Assembly (NCBI GenBank): GCA_013297675.1 | Contig: JAAFHZ010000001.1 | Coordinates: 1 to 64,000 of the forward strand | Direction: 5' to 3' | DNA length: 64,000 bases | Source of the DNA: Synechococcales cyanobacterium bin59.metabat.ball.084 | GTDB taxonomy: Bacteria; Cyanobacteriota; Cyanobacteriia; Cyanobacteriales; Chamaesiphonaceae | In this document: positions 60,923 through 64,000 of the stretch, piece by piece | How positions within the stretch are numbered: position 1 is the stretch's first letter | Layout: every line of letters starts with the position of its first letter | Notes under the pieces: generated by a model | Told to the model about the DNA's origin: nothing | Seen by the model: the letters and a program-made list of their open reading frames with translations, nothing else | Databases searched by the model: none | Position numbers and translations under genes: made by a program

Positions 60923-62599
60923 ATGCCAAATTCTGATTGTGCCTTTCCGGGCGTTTCCTTACAGCATTCCACCATCCGCCCGATCGGAGTCTATGCCCTG
61001 TCTGGGTTGGCGGCTGATCGCACTGGATTGCTGGCAGTCGATGCCATCAGAGGCTACCTGCTAGCGGTTAATCCGCTCACCAACAACACCATTATTCTGA
61101 ACCCTCACCATGTCTCGGGCTGGATTGGAGTCCATGGACTTACCCTCTGGCAAGAAGTCTTGTGGTATGCCAAAGGACAGGAGGTGATCTATTGCGATCG
61201 ACACAACCTTATCCCCACCGTATTTACCCGCCTTCCTTATCCAGTAACCGGAGTAGCAGTCTGGGAAACCACCGTATACGTAAGCTGCCAAAAATCTGGC
61301 TATATTCATCTCTTCGATTGCCACAGTGGCGAATTAATAGAACGCATCCCCCAACCCGGTATTGGCACCGAGACCCTTACTATATTTCAAGATCAGCTCT
61401 GGGTCTGCGATCGAGCAGAGCAAACTGTTTATTGTCTCGATCGCACCAGCGGAGCCGCTCAGTTTAGCGCCCTCACCCCTTTCACCTCTCCTACCGGCAT
61501 TGCTTTTTATCAACCTGCACCAGACCAAGAGCCGATTTGCTATATCTCCTACGCCGATGAAGAACCCTATATTCGCGACAACCCCAACGCCGATTTTCCC
61601 TATCAACTAACCTTCCGCGATCGAACCTTTATTCATCCTCTATATTTCCATCACAATGCCACTGAGCATTACACCCTCTCTAATGGCTATTTAGTCGAAC
61701 TCTCCTATGTAGAAGAACTGCTGCCATTAGAAGCCGTCACCCTCAACCAAGTAGAGTGGCGGATTGCCCTACCTGCTAATACCCTGCGCCAGCGCATCCG
61801 CCATATAGAACCAATTGGTCATGAGTTTACGATCGAAGAGCAGGACGGCCAAAAGGTGGCGGTCTTTAAATTTGATCAGATTTTGCCTCATCAAGGCGGA
61901 CTGATCGGCTGGCGGGCGATCATCGAAATGTATAGCCTGAAATATTCTCTGGCTCCTGCTGATATACCAGCGGGAGAAGCCTTGCCCACTGAGTTACAGC
62001 CCTATTTGATTGATGATGATGACTTGGCGATGGAGACAGAAACAATCCGCCAAGCAGCCAAGGATGCGATCGGCACGGAAACTAACGTGCTGCGCCAAAT
62101 GCTCAAAATTCGTAATTATGTCTACGATCGACTTTCCTATGGCATTCGCCCCAGAATCGACACTCCTGATGTAGCCTTGGCCAGAGGCATTGGTTCCTGT
62201 GGCGAATATGTGGGGGTCTTACTCGCTCTCGCTCGTCTCAATGGCATCGCCTGCCGCACTATTGGCCGCTACAAATGCCCACCTCATCCAGAAAGTCACT
62301 ATCTGCCCTTAGAGCCAGATTTTAACCATGTGTGGCTAGAATTTTATGTGCCCGGTATCGGCTGGCTGCCGATGGAATCTAATGTGGATGATATTGTCGA
62401 TCGCGGCCCTTATCCCCAAAGATTTTTTATGGGTTTAGCTTGGTATCACACCGAAATTGGCAAGGGGATTTCTTTTGAAAAAATGAGAGCTGCCGATAAG
62501 CCCGCCCATATTTCCATGGGAGATTTAGCGATCAACCATATTCGCTTTAGGATTCTAGAAGAATTAATTCCACAGGAATCCATTGAGGTCAAAGACTAA
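60923..62599 (+). CDS. Transglutaminase-like protein with an N-terminal propeller-like region
   Basis: About 558 residues from ATG 60923; a TTG at 60908 is also in frame. Residues about 20-220 have repeated short blades (TGLLAVDAIRGYLLAVNP, TVYVSCQKSGYIHLFDCHSG, QLWVCDRAEQTVYCLDR) like SMP-30/NHL propellers. The C-terminal part has a transglutaminase/protease triad: Cys in GIGSCGEYVGVLLALARL (about 425), His in FNHVWLEFY (about 468), Asp in NVDD (about 487). No signal peptide, so it is probably cytoplasmic. Such enzymes cleave or crosslink peptides; target unknown. Confidence 0.78.
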   Translation: MPNSDCAFPGVSLQHSTIRPIGVYALSGLAADRTGLLAVDAIRGYLLAVNPLTNNTIILNPHHVSGWIGVHGLTLWQEVLWYAKGQEVIYCDRHNLIPTVFTRLPYPVTGVAVWETTVYVSCQKSGYIHLFDCHSGELIERIPQPGIGTETLTIFQDQLWVCDRAEQTVYCLDRTSGAAQFSALTPFTSPTGIAFYQPAPDQEPICYISYADEEPYIRDNPNADFPYQLTFRDRTFIHPLYFHHNATEHYTLSNGYLVELSYVEELLPLEAVTLNQVEWRIALPANTLRQRIRHIEPIGHEFTIEEQDGQKVAVFKFDQILPHQGGLIGWRAIIEMYSLKYSLAPADIPAGEALPTELQPYLIDDDDLAMETETIRQAAKDAIGTETNVLRQMLKIRNYVYDRLSYGIRPRIDTPDVALARGIGSCGEYVGVLLALARLNGIACRTIGRYKCPPHPESHYLPLEPDFNHVWLEFYVPGIGWLPMESNVDDIVDRGPYPQRFFMGLAWYHTEIGKGISFEKMRAADKPAHISMGDLAINHIRFRILEELIPQESIEVKD

Positions 62600-62646
62600 T
62601 AGAATAGTAGAAATCTGTAGGTTCAGGATTTTTTCTCAGGAACAGG

Positions 62647-62674
62647 ATCGCTATGCAACTATTGGGATAGCGAT
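62647..62674. repeat. Inverted repeat upstream of dps
   Basis: ATCGCTAT, 12 bases, ATAGCGAT: a perfect 8-base palindromic pair about 85 bases before the dps start and 48 after the previous stop. There is no T-run. It may be an operator for dps or a weak hairpin end of the transglutaminase gene. Confidence 0.45.
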
Positions 62675-62756
62675 AGCTGAAAGGAAGTTAATGCCTGTCC
62701 AGATTAAGCTCTAAAATAGACTTCAGTATGCAAAACCCCAAAACAGGAGCGACTTT

Positions 62757-63227
62757 ATGAATATTGATATCGGCATGGAAACCAGCGATCGCAAGGCAAT
62801 TGCCGATGGACTGTGCAAATTATTGGCAGATACCTACACCCTGTATCTCAAAACCCATTACTTTCATTGGAATGTTACCGGGCCAATGTTTCAGACTCTG
62901 CACCTCATGTTTGAAACCCAGTACACCGAACTAGCCCTCGCCGTAGACCTGATTGCCGAACGAATTAGAGCCTTAGGCCACACCGCTCCTGGCAGCTACA
63001 GCGCCTACGCTCAACTCAGCTCTATTCCAGAAACTACCGAAGTGCCCAAAGCTACCGAGATGATCCAGCTCTTAGTCGAAGCCCAAGAAGCCGTCTGTCG
63101 CACTGCTCGATCGATCTACCCCCTAGTAGCCAAAGCCAGCGACGAACCTACCGCCGATCTATTGACCCAAAGGCTACAACTTCACGAAAAAACCGCATGG
63201 ATGCTGCGCAGTTTATTGGATAATTAA
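62757..63227 (+). CDS. dps: Dps-family DNA-protection/ferritin-like protein
   Basis: 156 residues, with AGGAG eight bases before the ATG. The ferroxidase signature [20 protein letters not shown] (His and downstream Glu, about residues 36-55) and [11 protein letters not shown] (about 66-76) define Dps. Twelve such subunits store iron and remove hydrogen peroxide. Monocistronic with a terminator. Confidence 0.94.
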   Translation: MNIDIGMETSDRKAIADGLCKLLADTYTLYLKTHYFHWNVTGPMFQTLHLMFETQYTELALAVDLIAERIRALGHTAPGSYSAYAQLSSIPETTEVPKATEMIQLLVEAQEAVCRTARSIYPLVAKASDEPTADLLTQRLQLHEKTAWMLRSLLDN

Positions 63228-63246
63228 ATTTCCTTTAGTAATCGAC

Positions 63247-63276
63247 GGGGTGTCTAAGTTAGGCACTCCTTTTTTT
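63247..63276 (+). terminator. Terminator of dps
   Basis: GGGGTGTCTAA, G, TTAGGCACTCC (two G-U pairs) followed by TTTTTTT; begins 20 bases after the dps stop. Confidence 0.88.
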
Positions 63277-63292
63277 ATCTCTTGGTTGTTTT

Positions 63293-64000
63293 TTATCTGG
63301 CGTTTTTTAACATCTCTTGAAAAAAGCTTTCCAGAGAAACTCCCGTAGCTTTCATCATTGCCGATAGCACGCTAGATTTAGCAAAAGCACAGTACAGTCC
63401 GGCCTCCAAGAACCAGGGTTCACCCTGTGGATCTATCCGAAAATCGAACAGGCTATAGTGGCGGCAGCCCAGCGCCACATGGCATTTTTTGGCCATTTCC
63501 CAAACTTTTTCAGTAATGGGATCTTGAGGATCAACAATCCAAGACTCGGCATTATTTTTGGCCGCGAAGTCTAAATTGCCGTCCGCATTTTGCTTCAACT
63601 TATCGCGATAGCTGCGGATTGGTCGCAGATCTGGATCTAAAGCGTATTCCTCCAACGGTAAGCAAATCAATTGACCGTCTCGTACCACAATTCCACAGCG
63701 CACCTCTCGACCCAGTTCAATGAATTTTTCTACTAAGATTTCGCTGCTGTAAGCCCGAGCTGTTTGTAAGGCTAGATCTAAATCTGTAACATCTTTTACC
63801 AGAGCAACTCCCAGCGAATTATCGGTATTCAAAGGCTTAACGACGATCGGCAACTCTAGAGTAGGTCTTTTAAAATCGATCGATGATAAAACTTCTCCGG
63901 CAGGTATTGGCACCCCAGCCGCCGCCACGATCGATCGAGTCTTGGCTTTATCGGCCACTAAAGCCATCAGCTCAGCCGAATTACCCACATAGGGAATTTG
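63293..64000 (-). CDS. D-alanine-D-alanine ligase-like ATP-grasp protein, 5' end outside the window
   Basis: 236 residues are visible; the frame is open to the edge (QIPYVGNSAELMALV), so the N-terminal domain is missing. The ATP-grasp core has KAKTRSIVAAAGVPIPAGEV, LPIVVKPLNTDNSLGVALVKD (about 50-70 of the visible part), EKFIELGREVRCGIV, and a metal-binding end FDFRIDPQGEPWFLEAGL in place of the usual 'D.r.d..g....E.N'. In that last motif the usual 'NxxP' is 'AGLY', so the reaction may differ from true Ddl; an amino-acid ligase is possible. Confidence 0.75.
   Translation of the reverse strand, partial: QIPYVGNSAELMALVADKAKTRSIVAAAGVPIPAGEVLSSIDFKRPTLELPIVVKPLNTDNSLGVALVKDVTDLDLALQTARAYSSEILVEKFIELGREVRCGIVVRDGQLICLPLEEYALDPDLRPIRSYRDKLKQNADGNLDFAAKNNAESWIVDPQDPITEKVWEMAKKCHVALGCRHYSLFDFRIDPQGEPWFLEAGLYCAFAKSSVLSAMMKATGVSLESFFQEMLKNAR

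Overview
The window is chromosomal DNA of a cyanobacterium. It carries the PSII assembly protein gene psb34, phylloquinone genes menF and menA, cyanophycin genes cphA and cphB, the bifunctional arginine-to-proline enzyme AgrE/ArgZ, xisH/xisI and a CIRCE-controlled groESL operon. The palindrome CGATCG, the core of the cyanobacterial HIP1 repeat, occurs throughout almost all genes. Genus cannot be fixed from the sequence alone. There is no rRNA and I saw no CRISPR array; one tRNA (Asp, GTC) is present.

Left edge (1-5.4 kb) is accessory DNA. The tail of a probable ISAs1-type transposase and its terminal repeat abut the 3' part of a caspase-like/EF-hand/TPR gene, which is followed 9 bases later by an HSP90-like GHKL ATPase gene. 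This pair looks like a caspase-TPR/HSP90 conflict (anti-phage-type) system whose protease gene was split by the insertion element. It is A+T-rich and lacks CGATCG. Next comes a tight three-gene operon of unknown function: a TIGR04255-type protein, a helix-turn-helix protein and an 'SHDCD' protein.

5.4-13 kb is a guanidine-nitrogen module. A consensus promoter and a guanidine-I (ykkC) riboswitch with an overlapping intrinsic terminator precede two DUF1989 proteins (carboxyguanidine deiminase subunits) and a biotin-dependent guanidine/urea carboxylase. Allophanate hydrolase and biotin ligase genes diverge from it. Together they would convert guanidine to ammonia and CO2. 12.9-18 kb holds a specialised chaperone operon (TPR protein, short J protein, GrpE-like protein, and an Hsp70 lacking the usual lid). 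18-34 kb is mostly housekeeping: CAP protein, menF/menA divergent pair, bestrophin-like channel, DUF1611 protein, YeaQ-type membrane protein, CobW-type GTPase, SDR, aroC, an orphan sugar-binding lipoprotein, tRNA-Asp, a ketosynthase, a methyltransferase and xisHI.

34-48 kb: groESL with CIRCE and a K-box-like element, folC, psb34, a WD40 protein, a sulfite-oxidase-type molybdoenzyme, queF, a large fusion of a phosphate-binding-like domain with DUF4912, then era, frr and pyrH. 48-51.4 kb: a trypsin/TPR protein, a candidate small RNA with its own promoter and terminator, a Gfo/Idh oxidoreductase and a small secreted protein. 51.4-60.5 kb: agrE-cphB-cphA-putA on one strand, which lays the route cyanophycin/arginine to ornithine, proline and glutamate in consecutive genes. 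The right edge has a DUF2283 protein, a propeller-transglutaminase, Dps and a truncated D-Ala-D-Ala-ligase-like ATP-grasp gene that runs off the window.
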